This document shows positions 14,672 through 21,379 of a DNA stretch of 47,601 nt, one piece after another. The notes under the pieces were generated by a model that ran no database searches, had not been told where the DNA came from, and saw only the letters and a list, made by a program, of their open reading frames with translations. Made by a program: the position numbers and the translations under genes. This DNA is from Actinomycetota bacterium (lineage in GTDB: Bacteria; Actinomycetota; Thermoleophilia; Solirubrobacterales; 70-9), in contig JAUPTY010000003.1 of NCBI GenBank assembly GCA_030917845.1, forward strand, positions 1 to 47,601, written 5' to 3'. Each line of letters begins with the position of its first letter. Position 1 is the first letter of the stretch.

Positions 14672-15616
14672 ATGGGCGACCTGATCATTTACGCGATCCC
14701 GTTCTTCTTTCTGGCGATGGGGCTGGAGTACCTGACGCTCCGCCACGCCGCTCACGATCACGAGCACGAAGCGGTCGATCCCGATGCGCCGGTCGGCTTC
14801 GAAAAGAAGGACACCGCGACCAGCCTCAGCATGGGCGTCGGCCACCTCTTCATCGCCGGTGCCTGGAAGCTGGTCGTGCTGGTCATTTACGCGGCGATCT
14901 ATTCGGTCAGCCCGATCCAGCTCTCGCCGTCGGACTGGTGGACCTGGGTTCTGCTCTTCTTCGTCGATGACCTCGCCTACTACGCCTTCCACCGCAGCCA
15001 CCACCGGATCCGCCTCTTCTGGGCGATGCATGTGGTCCATCACTCGTCCGAGCACTACAACTTCTCGACCGCGCTGAGGCAGGACTGGTCGCCTTTCAGT
15101 TCGATCTTCTTCTGGATGCCCGGCGCTCTGCTATTCGAACCGTGGATGATCTACCTGGCCTTTTCCTGGAGCCTGCTCTACCAGTTCCTGCTCCACACCG
15201 AGGCGGTCCGCAAGCTGCCCCGGACGATCGAGTTCATCTTCAACACGCCCAGCCACCACCGCGTCCATCACGGCTCCCAGGAGCAGTACCTGGACAAGAA
15301 CTACGGTGGCATCCTGATCATCTGGGACCGCATGTTCGGCAGCTTCGAACCGGAGGAAGAGCGGGTCCGTTACGGCCTGACCAAGAACATCGAGACCTTC
15401 CACCCGGTCAAGGTCGCCTACGCGGAGTACATGAACATCTGGCGGGATGTGCGGGCGGCCGACAACTGGCGGGACCGGCTCGGGTACACCTTCAAGGGGC
15501 CCGGCTGGAAACCGGGGCCGGAGCCGGTAGCCTCGGCAGATGAGCGGATTCCGGCTGACCCACATCGGCGGCCAGACAGTCCTGATCGAGATCGACGGCT
15601 GGCGGCTGCTGACTGA
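14672..15616 (+). CDS. Sterol desaturase / fatty acid hydroxylase superfamily membrane protein
   Basis: 314 residues. The ATG at 14672 is favoured over an in-frame TTG at 14633, because that codon is part of the -35 box. Four or so membrane helices and the three His clusters of the non-heme di-iron site are seen: HRSHH, HVVHHSSEHYN and HHRVHHG. The enzyme should hydroxylate or desaturate a lipid in the membrane. The C-terminal about 25 residues overlap the next gene by 77 nt, a tail probably not under strong selection. The FadR-type regulator just upstream and its operator suggest control by an acyl compound. Confidence 0.88.
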   Translation: MGDLIIYAIPFFFLAMGLEYLTLRHAAHDHEHEAVDPDAPVGFEKKDTATSLSMGVGHLFIAGAWKLVVLVIYAAIYSVSPIQLSPSDWWTWVLLFFVDDLAYYAFHRSHHRIRLFWAMHVVHHSSEHYNFSTALRQDWSPFSSIFFWMPGALLFEPWMIYLAFSWSLLYQFLLHTEAVRKLPRTIEFIFNTPSHHRVHHGSQEQYLDKNYGGILIIWDRMFGSFEPEEERVRYGLTKNIETFHPVKVAYAEYMNIWRDVRAADNWRDRLGYTFKGPGWKPGPEPVASADERIPADPHRRPDSPDRDRRLAAAD

Positions 15617-16331
15617 CCCGACCTTCGACCCGGCCGGAGGCAATTACAACTTCGGCTGGGGCGCTCATTCCGAGAAGCTTGAAGACCCGGCCATATCCGT
15701 CGAAGAGCTAGGAAAGGTCGACGCGGTACTGCTCTCGCACGAGCATCATGAGGACAATCTGGATCAGGCAGGCCGGGACCTGCTGCCACAGGTCGGCAAA
15801 GTGATCACCACTCTCTCCGGCGCACAGGATCTAGATGGGGGAGTGGTCGCCACCGGACTCGCGCCCTGGGATTCGACGATCCTCGAGGACTCCGGCAAGC
15901 CGACGATCACGATCACCGCTACGCCTTGCCGACACGGCCCGCCGCTGAGCCATCCGATCACCGGCGACGTGATCGGCTTCTCGCTCGAATGGGACGGACG
16001 CCAGGGATCACTCTGGATCACCGGTGACACAGTCCTCTACGGCGGTGTGATGGAGGTGGCGGACCGGATCGACGTGGATACGGCTCTGGTTCACCTCGGT
16101 GGCGTCAAATTCCCGATTTCCGGTCCCCTGAAGTACACAATGGACGCGGCCGATGCGGTGGAGCTGTGCGAGAAGGTCGCCCCGAACACCCTGGTGCCAA
16201 TTCACTTCGAGGGCTGGAAGCACTTTCGCGAGGGCAAGCCGGGGATCGACGCCGAGTTCGCCAGAGCACCGCAGCGGTTCCGGGATACCGTCCGCTGGCT
16301 CGAGCCAGGTGCGGTCGCCGACTTCGACTAG
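15540..16331 (+). CDS. MBL-fold metal-dependent hydrolase, UlaG-like
   Basis: 263 residues. The short N-terminus LTHIGGQTVLIEIDGWRLLTDP starts right after the ATG at 15540, so the 77-nt overlap with the preceding gene is real. Metal motif: SHEHHEDNLD (the HxHxxDH site with Asn/Leu-Asp ending), then TPCRHGPP, ITGDT and the final IHFEGW. The group covers UlaG-like lactonases and NAPE-PLD-like phosphodiesterases; the substrate is not known. Its stop shares four bases (CTAG, 16328-16331) with the stop of the convergent tag gene. Confidence 0.85.
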   Translation: MSGFRLTHIGGQTVLIEIDGWRLLTDPTFDPAGGNYNFGWGAHSEKLEDPAISVEELGKVDAVLLSHEHHEDNLDQAGRDLLPQVGKVITTLSGAQDLDGGVVATGLAPWDSTILEDSGKPTITITATPCRHGPPLSHPITGDVIGFSLEWDGRQGSLWITGDTVLYGGVMEVADRIDVDTALVHLGGVKFPISGPLKYTMDAADAVELCEKVAPNTLVPIHFEGWKHFREGKPGIDAEFARAPQRFRDTVRWLEPGAVADFD

Positions 16332-16903
16332 CTCGCGGCGTCGCGGCGAAAGCAGCTGCTCAGGTGGCTGTTGACCAGTCCGGTCGCTTCCATCAGGGCG
16401 AACATGTTGGTCGGGCCGACGAACTTGAAGCCGTGGCGGCGAAGCTCCTTGGCCAGCGCCTCCGATTCGGGTGAGCTGGTCTTCAGGTCGGCCATCGAGG
16501 CAGGAGCGGCAAAAGGGGCCGGAGCGAAGGACTCGATCAGGGGCTCGAGGCCGCCCTCATCCCGCAAGGCGATCGTGGCCTCTGCATTCGAGCGGGTCGC
16601 GTTGATCTTGGCCCGGGCCCGGATGATCCCCTCGTTGCCCATCAACTCCTCCACGTCCTTGTCGCTCAACCCGGCGCAGTAGTCGAGGTCGAAGTCACGG
16701 AATGCCTCCCGGAAGGCGGGTCGCTTGCGGAGGATGGTCGCCCAGCTCAGCCCGGCCTGAAAGGCCTCGAGCGAGAGCCGCTCGAACATCGCCTGCTCGC
16801 CTTCGAGGCGGATTCCCCACTCATTGTCGTGGTAATCGCGCATCATCTCGCTGCCATTGGCCCAGTCGCAGCGCTTCAGTCCGTCATCTTCGAGCTCGGT
16901 CAC
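16328..16903 (-). CDS. tag: DNA-3-methyladenine glycosylase I
   Basis: 191 residues, GTG start (GTG ACC GAG). Seen: LKRCDWAN with Cys12, YHDNEWG, the core LSLEAFQAGLSWATILRKRPAFREAF and the C-terminal MEATGLVNSHLSSC. The Cys and His residues at both ends are those of the Tag zinc snap. The protein removes 3-methyladenine from alkylated DNA. The length and order are normal. It is convergent with the MBL-fold gene and divergent from the M14 peptidase gene (42 bp between starts). Confidence 0.95.
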   Translation of the reverse strand: MTELEDDGLKRCDWANGSEMMRDYHDNEWGIRLEGEQAMFERLSLEAFQAGLSWATILRKRPAFREAFRDFDLDYCAGLSDKDVEELMGNEGIIRARAKINATRSNAEATIALRDEGGLEPLIESFAPAPFAAPASMADLKTSSPESEALAKELRRHGFKFVGPTNMFALMEATGLVNSHLSSCFRRDAAS

Positions 16904-16933
16904 CGCACGATTCTCGCATTCGTCAACCGCCGG

Positions 16934-16939
16934 TAGCGT
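16934..16939 (+). promoter_or_regulatory. Candidate leaderless -10 box of the M14 peptidase gene
   Basis: TAGCGT ending 6 nt before the ATG at 16946; no Shine-Dalgarno sequence is present. Confidence 0.35.
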
Positions 16940-16945
16940 TCGGGT

Positions 16946-17686
16946 ATGGGCAAGGTGGGAACAAGGGCATGGTCAGGAGTGCTGGGGGTCTGCGCGCTGC
17001 TCCTTTTCACCGCCGTCACGGAAGCCAGCCTGGAGAAAGGCGTCGCCGGCCGATCGGTCGAAGGCCGGCCGATCGTGGTCTGGCATCAGGGTGACCCGGA
17101 CGCTGATTTCCGGGTGCTCGTGGTCGGTTCGGTCCATGGAGACGAACGCCAGGGGATCCGGGTCGTTTCCAACCTTCGGCAACGTCTGGCCGGCAAGAAC
17201 GGACCCCGCGATATCGGCCTGTGGACGATCAAGTCGGCGAATCCGGATGGCACCGCGGCCGGGACCCGGAAGAACGCGCGCGGGGTGGACCTCAACCGGA
17301 ACTTCCCCTACCGCTGGGACGGCAGTCTGAACGGCGGTTACAACTCCGGCCCCCGGCCGGCCTCCGAGCCCGAGACCCGCTCGATCATGAAGCTGGCCAA
17401 CCGGACCGGATTCAACCTCGCGATCTGGTTTCACCAGCCGTGGGGGAGAACCCTCGTCCCCTGCAACAAGGACCGCCGCTGGGGATACCTCTACGCCCGC
17501 CTCTCAGGGCTTGGTTCGGGCGGTTCCTGTGATCGGGGCCGCTACCCGGGCAGTGCCGTCTCCTGGCAGCGCCACGAATATGGCACCACCACTTTCGTGG
17601 TCGAGTTCGGCCCGGGGATCCAGCCCCGGGCCTCAATCAACCGTCACGCCAGCGCGGTACTCCGCCTGGCCCGACGGATGAGCTAA
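16946..17686 (+). CDS. Secreted M14-family zinc carboxypeptidase (MpaA-like)
   Basis: 246 residues. A signal sequence (LGVCALLLFTAVT, residues 13-25) precedes the domain. Zinc ligands are in GSVHGDE (His64, Glu67); the substrate block SANPDGTAAGTRKNARGVDL with DLNRNFPYRW, the RPASEPET block and the C-terminal FVVEFGPG with the catalytic Glu follow. The order and the SEPET motif match murein-peptide amidase MpaA and related cell-wall peptidases. An extracellular role on peptidoglycan peptides is likely. Confidence 0.87.
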   Translation: MGKVGTRAWSGVLGVCALLLFTAVTEASLEKGVAGRSVEGRPIVVWHQGDPDADFRVLVVGSVHGDERQGIRVVSNLRQRLAGKNGPRDIGLWTIKSANPDGTAAGTRKNARGVDLNRNFPYRWDGSLNGGYNSGPRPASEPETRSIMKLANRTGFNLAIWFHQPWGRTLVPCNKDRRWGYLYARLSGLGSGGSCDRGRYPGSAVSWQRHEYGTTTFVVEFGPGIQPRASINRHASAVLRLARRMS

Positions 17687-17706
17687 CCCTCTGTCTTGGA
17701 TCCCAT

Positions 17707-17763
17707 TCAACCAATTGGTTGACAGTTCGTCGGCCATCATCTATGTTCAACCACATGGTTGAA
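17707..17763 (+). promoter_or_regulatory. Promoter with two identical operators in front of the second arsR gene
   Basis: Two 7-2-7 sites, TCAACCA-AT-TGGTTGA (17707-17722) and TCAACCA-CA-TGGTTGA (17747-17762), have centres 40 bp apart. TTGACA (17719-17724), a 17-bp spacer and TATGTT (17742-17747) form the promoter. The first site overlaps the -35 box; the second begins at the last base of the -10 box and covers the start site and the ATG at 17755. The -10 box ends 7 nt before the ATG, so the transcript should be leaderless. Confidence 0.75.
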
Positions 17764-18102
17764 GAAACTGAAGAGGTCGACCGGGTATTCCACGCCCTTT
17801 CGAACCGGACCCGCCGGGGGATGCTCCGCCGCCTCACCCGGGGGGAGTGCCCGGTCGGCGAGTTGGCCAGGCCAACCGACATGTCATTTGCTGCGGCATC
17901 CAAACACGTTCAGGTCTTGGAGAAAGCTGGAATGGTCAATCGGAGGGTTGAGGGCAGACAACACATCTGCTCGCTCCGGCCCGAACCGTTGAAGGAAGCC
18001 AGCGAGTGGCTCAGCTTCTACGAGAAGTTCTGGAGCGACAATCTGGACCGTCTGGCGTCGGTGCTTGAGGCCGACATGGCGAAGGAGAAAGAAGATCAAT
18101 GA
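17755..18102 (+). CDS. ArsR/SmtB-family repressor (second copy)
   Basis: 115 residues from the ATG at 17755. In-frame ATGs at 17743 and earlier lie within or before the -10 box and are unlikely. The winged helix reads VGELARPTDMSFAAASKHVQVLEKAGMV with the wing NRRVEGRQHICSL, and the C-terminal helix ends in FYEKFWSDNLDRLASVL, as in the AHSA1-linked ArsR group. No metal site. It overlaps the next gene in ATGA. Two identical palindromes in its promoter make autorepression likely. Confidence 0.9.
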   Translation: MVEETEEVDRVFHALSNRTRRGMLRRLTRGECPVGELARPTDMSFAAASKHVQVLEKAGMVNRRVEGRQHICSLRPEPLKEASEWLSFYEKFWSDNLDRLASVLEADMAKEKEDQ

Positions 18103-18575
18103 CCATCGACGGAGAATCGGTAAGGATCGTCAAGCAGGTCGGAGCACCGGTTGACCGGGTCTGCAAGGCTTTCATCGACCCGGACGAGCTGGTCCGCTGG
18201 ATGCACCCCGAACAGTTCCGGGGAGTCTCGGCCGCCAACGACCCGCGGGTTGGCGGCCGGGGCGAACTGACTCACCGCAACCTCGACGGTGAGGAGATCG
18301 TCGGCGGCTTCAACTGGGAGTACCTGGAAGTCGAGCCGAACCGGAAGCTGGTCATGGACTGGCAGTTCGGCGGCTTCGGCCAGACCAACGAAAGCAACCG
18401 GTCCCGGATGACCATCGAGCTTCGCGAAACCGACCCCGGTTCGACCGAAGTCACCCTCTTCCACGAACGACTGGGCGAAGCACCTCCCGGTGGTCACATG
18501 GGAGTCAACACCGGCTGGACCCAGGCGCTCGAGAGCCTCCAGCGGCACATCGAAGAAGGAGAAGAGTCAAAGTGA
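18099..18575 (+). CDS. SRPBCC/AHSA1-domain protein (second copy)
   Basis: 158 residues. Seen: VGAPVDRVCKAFIDPDELVRWM at the start, the GGRGEL and FNWEYLEVEP strands, VTLFHERLG and the C-terminal helix GWTQALESLQRHI. It is the partner of the arsR gene it overlaps (ATGA) and in turn overlaps the DUF899 gene (GTGA). The ligand is unknown. It is only distantly similar to the copy at 9.6 kb, so the two cassettes are not a recent duplication. Confidence 0.87.
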   Translation: MTIDGESVRIVKQVGAPVDRVCKAFIDPDELVRWMHPEQFRGVSAANDPRVGGRGELTHRNLDGEEIVGGFNWEYLEVEPNRKLVMDWQFGGFGQTNESNRSRMTIELRETDPGSTEVTLFHERLGEAPPGGHMGVNTGWTQALESLQRHIEEGEESK

Positions 18576-19327
18576 ACACGCCACCGATCGTTTCAACCGA
18601 GGAGTGGGAAGCCGCCCGGGCCGAGATGCTGGTCAGGGAAAAGGAAGTAACCCGGGCCCGCGACGCCCTGGCCGCCGAAAGGCGCCGGATGCCCTGGCTG
18701 AAGCTCGAAAAGGACTACGAGTTCGACGGACCAAATGGCAAGGTCAGCCTGCTCGACCTGTTCGAAGGTCGCCGGCAGCTGGTCGTCTACCGGTTCTTCT
18801 TTGATCCGGATGTAAGTGGCTACCCCGACAAGGGCTGCCCCGGTTGCTCATTCGGGACCGACCAGGTAGCCGACCTTCGCCACCTGAACGCCCGCGACAC
18901 CACCTTCGCGCATGTGTCCAGGGGAACCCAGGAGAACATCAAGCGGCTGAAGGAAAAGATGGGCTGGGAGCAGATCCCCTGGTACAGGGTGATCGACGAC
19001 TTTGACAAGGACATGGGCGTAAGCGAGTGGCACGGAACCAACGCCTTCATCCGCGATGACGAAGGCAACGTCTTCCGCACCTGTTTCATCGACGGCCGTG
19101 GTGACGAGCACATGGGCAGCACCTGGGCCCATCTCGACATCACCGCACTCGGTCGCCAGGAGGAGTGGGAGGACTCACCGGAGGGCCACCCCCAGACCCC
19201 GCCGTACCAGTGGTGGCGCCGCCACGACGAATACGACATGGAAGAGGCCGCCCGCGAGCTGGCCGAGCAGATCGAACGCAGCCGCCAGTCCAACGGCACC
19301 GGCATTCCCGGCAAGGTGGCCACATGA
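18572..19327 (+). CDS. DUF899 (thioredoxin-like) protein
   Basis: 251 residues, GTG start in the GTGA overlap. The family blocks are present: an N-terminal helical part with EWEAARAEMLVREKE and RMPW, the thioredoxin-like core LVVYRFFFDP, then GCPGCSFGTDQV (a CxxC-like pair), FAHVSRGT, and WHGTNAFIRDDEGNVFRTCF. DUF899 proteins are often found with ArsR-AHSA1 pairs in actinomycetes; the reaction is unknown, though the CPGC pair hints at redox work. It closes with an ATGA overlap onto a tiny gene. Confidence 0.88.
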   Translation: MNTPPIVSTEEWEAARAEMLVREKEVTRARDALAAERRRMPWLKLEKDYEFDGPNGKVSLLDLFEGRRQLVVYRFFFDPDVSGYPDKGCPGCSFGTDQVADLRHLNARDTTFAHVSRGTQENIKRLKEKMGWEQIPWYRVIDDFDKDMGVSEWHGTNAFIRDDEGNVFRTCFIDGRGDEHMGSTWAHLDITALGRQEEWEDSPEGHPQTPPYQWWRRHDEYDMEEAARELAEQIERSRQSNGTGIPGKVAT

Positions 19328-19431
19328 TCTTCGCCCACATCGGCGCGGTCCCGGTCGAGGAGCTGCTCGCCCTGGCCCCGGCATTCGCTAGCGCCGGGAT
19401 CGTGCTGCGGGCCCGCCTTAGACGCCGCTAG
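19324..19431 (+). CDS. 35-residue protein at the end of the second ArsR cassette
   Basis: ATG at 19324 in an ATGA overlap with the DUF899 gene, stop at 19429-19431. Seen: MIFAHIGAVPVEELLALAPA, then a short apolar helix FASAGIVL and a basic tail of Arg residues (RARLRRR). The coupling to the gene before it is the main support; a short amphipathic or membrane-inserting peptide is plausible. I believe similar tiny proteins occur in other Actinobacteria, but cannot check this here. Confidence 0.5.
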   Translation: MIFAHIGAVPVEELLALAPAFASAGIVLRARLRRR

Positions 19432-19503
19432 ATCCGTGTAGCCAGCTCTCGAGGCGCTTTCCTGGAGTCAGGTCGCAGCTCTGTAGCCCGAACGACTCAA
19501 ATC

Positions 19504-19548
19504 GTTGTACAACATGAGTTTGACAACGTCTTGTGTCGGACCTATGAT
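19504..19548 (+). promoter_or_regulatory. Promoter and operator of the tetR gene
   Basis: A perfect palindrome GTTGTACAAC (19504-19513) lies just upstream of TTGACA (19520-19525), a 17-bp spacer and TATGAT (19543-19548). The -10 box ends 8 nt before the ATG at 19557. An imperfect repeat ACAA-CGTC-TTGT (19523-19534) overlaps the -35 box. The site CGTTGTACAAC recurs with one change in the promoter region of the transporter operon. Confidence 0.7.
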
Positions 19549-19556
19549 CGTCCGGC

Positions 19557-20138
19557 ATGCCGCGATACGTAGACCATGACCAACGGAAGAGGGACATCCT
19601 CAATGCCACGTGCAAGGTTCTCGGACAGGGAGGACTTAGCGCCCTCTCCTTCCGGGCCGTGGCCAAGGAACTTGGAGGCTCGACGACCCTCGTGACCCAC
19701 TACTTCGGGTCTCAGGCAGAGCTCCTCGACGGTCTGGCCGGCTGGTTGGTCGACGACTGGGAAGCCGATCTGGCCGATCTCGAAACCGGTGTGGACGACC
19801 CACACGAAAGGCTCCGGCTCTTCCTTAGATGGTTGATCCCTGATTCCGAGGAAAGTCTGCTTCAGGAACGTGCCCGGATCGGACTACTGGCGGAGCGGCA
19901 GGACAGAACGGAAGCTGTCGAGATGTTCGATATTTGGGATCGCCGTATGCGGGAGCTCATCCGCCAGCACCTCAAGCCGATCGTGCCGAAGAAGGAACTC
20001 GAGATGCGGGTAGACATGATCCGGGTAATGACCAACGGATTGACCTTCTCGGCGATCGAGCATCCGGATGGCTGGACGACTGATCAGATGTGGGCGGTGC
20101 TCGACCAGTCCCTCAGCGATATGGGACTGACTGCGTAA
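19557..20138 (+). CDS. TetR-family regulator of the adjacent transport/catabolism operon
   Basis: 193 residues. The N-terminal DNA-binding domain shows RKRDILNATCKVLGQGGLSALSFRAVAKELGGSTTLVTHYF (in two stretches, residues 10-50), with the HYF end of the recognition helix. The C-terminal part is helical (TetR_C-like) with many charged residues, LQERARIGLLAERQDR. It is convergent with the M24 gene (6 nt between stops). A GTTGTA-centred palindrome is found both at its own promoter and between the M24 gene and the transporter operon, so it probably controls all three units. Confidence 0.88.
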   Translation: MPRYVDHDQRKRDILNATCKVLGQGGLSALSFRAVAKELGGSTTLVTHYFGSQAELLDGLAGWLVDDWEADLADLETGVDDPHERLRLFLRWLIPDSEESLLQERARIGLLAERQDRTEAVEMFDIWDRRMRELIRQHLKPIVPKKELEMRVDMIRVMTNGLTFSAIEHPDGWTTDQMWAVLDQSLSDMGLTA

Positions 20139-20144
20139 TCCTTC

Positions 20145-21278
20145 TCAGAGCTTCTGGCCGAGTTGGGGCAGGTCCGGCCACTCGCGTTGGCAGCTGAGGA
20201 TTTCGTTGCCGCCTTCGGTCACGTAAACCGTGTCCTCCAGGGAAAGTATGGTCGGCTTGTCAACCGCCGGCTCCAGCGCGAAGGTCGACTGGTCCGGAAC
20301 CAGCAGGTCGGGCTCTGCTTCCGCCCAGATCAGATAGTCCTCGTGGGGGTCGAGCCCGATCCCGTGTCCAAGGAAGAAAACATCCCAGACGTCCAGGTTC
20401 TCTCGGCGGGCGTCCTCGTCGAACTTCGCCTGGATCTCAACCAGGGGAGTGCCCGGCTTCATCGCTTGGAGGGAGCGCTTCAGCACAGCTCCGAGCCTGC
20501 GGTTGGTGTCGACGATCTCGTCAGAGACCGATCCGGCGGAGACCATCCGCTGAACATCGGCGTGGTAGCCGTCGATCGAGCAGCCCATCTCGATATTGAT
20601 CAGCTCGCCGTCCTGGATGGGCCGGTCGATCATGCTCATCCGTTGTTCGCCGTCGCCCCAACGGAAGGCGATCCAGGCCATTGCCTCGGCGCCGTTTGCC
20701 AGCACCGCTTCCGAAAGCAGGTCGGCGAACTCGCGGTCGGTCATTCCGGTCCGGCCCTCGCCGATCGCCTGGATCATTCCCAGCTCGGCGGCGTGGCAGG
20801 CCTTGCGGATCTTTTCGACCTCGTCGGGCGACTTGACGATCCGGTTTCGGAGCAGGGCCTTGTCTACACCCATCAGCCTGATCCCGGGGAATTCGGTCCT
20901 CACTCGGTCGGCGACCGCAGTAGCCAGGAACTCGGACTCGATGCCGACCGCTCCTTCCCTCAGGCCCTGGTTCCCGAGGACCTCGATCAGGTGGTCGATC
21001 GGCTCCTGCGGGTGGACGCAGAGGGACACGTCGAGGCTGGTCTGGTTGGCGTGGTCGGCACCCCAGCCGGGAGCCAGTAGCGTCCGCTTGCCGTCTCTTG
21101 TCCAGAGCACGAAGGAACGCTCGTCGCTGACCAGGCCGACGCCCGGATAGTCGACCCCGCTGAGGTGACGGATGCTCGCCCTGGTCGAAGCGAGAATCGC
21201 ATCCAGACCTTCCTTCTCAAGCATCGCGTCAGTGCGCTCTTCGCGGGAGAGTGGGACGGAGCCGGTTGTTTCGTTCAT
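20145..21278 (-). CDS. M24 family metallopeptidase-like protein (Xaa-Pro dipeptidase/creatinase fold)
   Basis: 377 residues from the ATG at 21278 (a GTG 24 nt upstream also keeps the frame). The N-terminal creatinase-type domain spans about 1-140 and the pita-bread domain about 150-360. Metal-site blocks: INIEMGCSIDGYHADVQR, GHGIGLDPHE, TFALEPAV and VYVTEGGNEIL. The first ligand, usually Asp (DxG), is Glu here; the others are in place. It may be a peptidase or, like creatinase, a metal-free hydrolase of a small amidine or amide. It is divergent from the transporter operon and shares its operator region. Confidence 0.85.
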   Translation of the reverse strand: MNETTGSVPLSREERTDAMLEKEGLDAILASTRASIRHLSGVDYPGVGLVSDERSFVLWTRDGKRTLLAPGWGADHANQTSLDVSLCVHPQEPIDHLIEVLGNQGLREGAVGIESEFLATAVADRVRTEFPGIRLMGVDKALLRNRIVKSPDEVEKIRKACHAAELGMIQAIGEGRTGMTDREFADLLSEAVLANGAEAMAWIAFRWGDGEQRMSMIDRPIQDGELINIEMGCSIDGYHADVQRMVSAGSVSDEIVDTNRRLGAVLKRSLQAMKPGTPLVEIQAKFDEDARRENLDVWDVFFLGHGIGLDPHEDYLIWAEAEPDLLVPDQSTFALEPAVDKPTILSLEDTVYVTEGGNEILSCQREWPDLPQLGQKL

Positions 21279-21295
21279 CGGGAGTCCAATCTTTC

Positions 21296-21325
21296 TTGAC
21301 ACAGGCGTTGTATAACGACTATGGT
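21296..21325 (+). promoter_or_regulatory. Promoter of the transporter operon with GTTGTA-type operator in the spacer
   Basis: TTGACA (21296-21301), an 18-bp spacer and TATGGT (21320-21325). The sequence CGTTGTATAACG (21306-21317) lies in the spacer. It differs by one base from CGTTGTACAAC at the tetR promoter (10 of 11 match). The same site sits 28 nt upstream of the M24 start on the other strand, so one bound dimer could cover both directions. Confidence 0.7.
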
Positions 21326-21379
21326 ATTCAAATCGTCAGCAAGGGTCAACCTTGGAACCGCATTCTTTGAGAGGGGATA

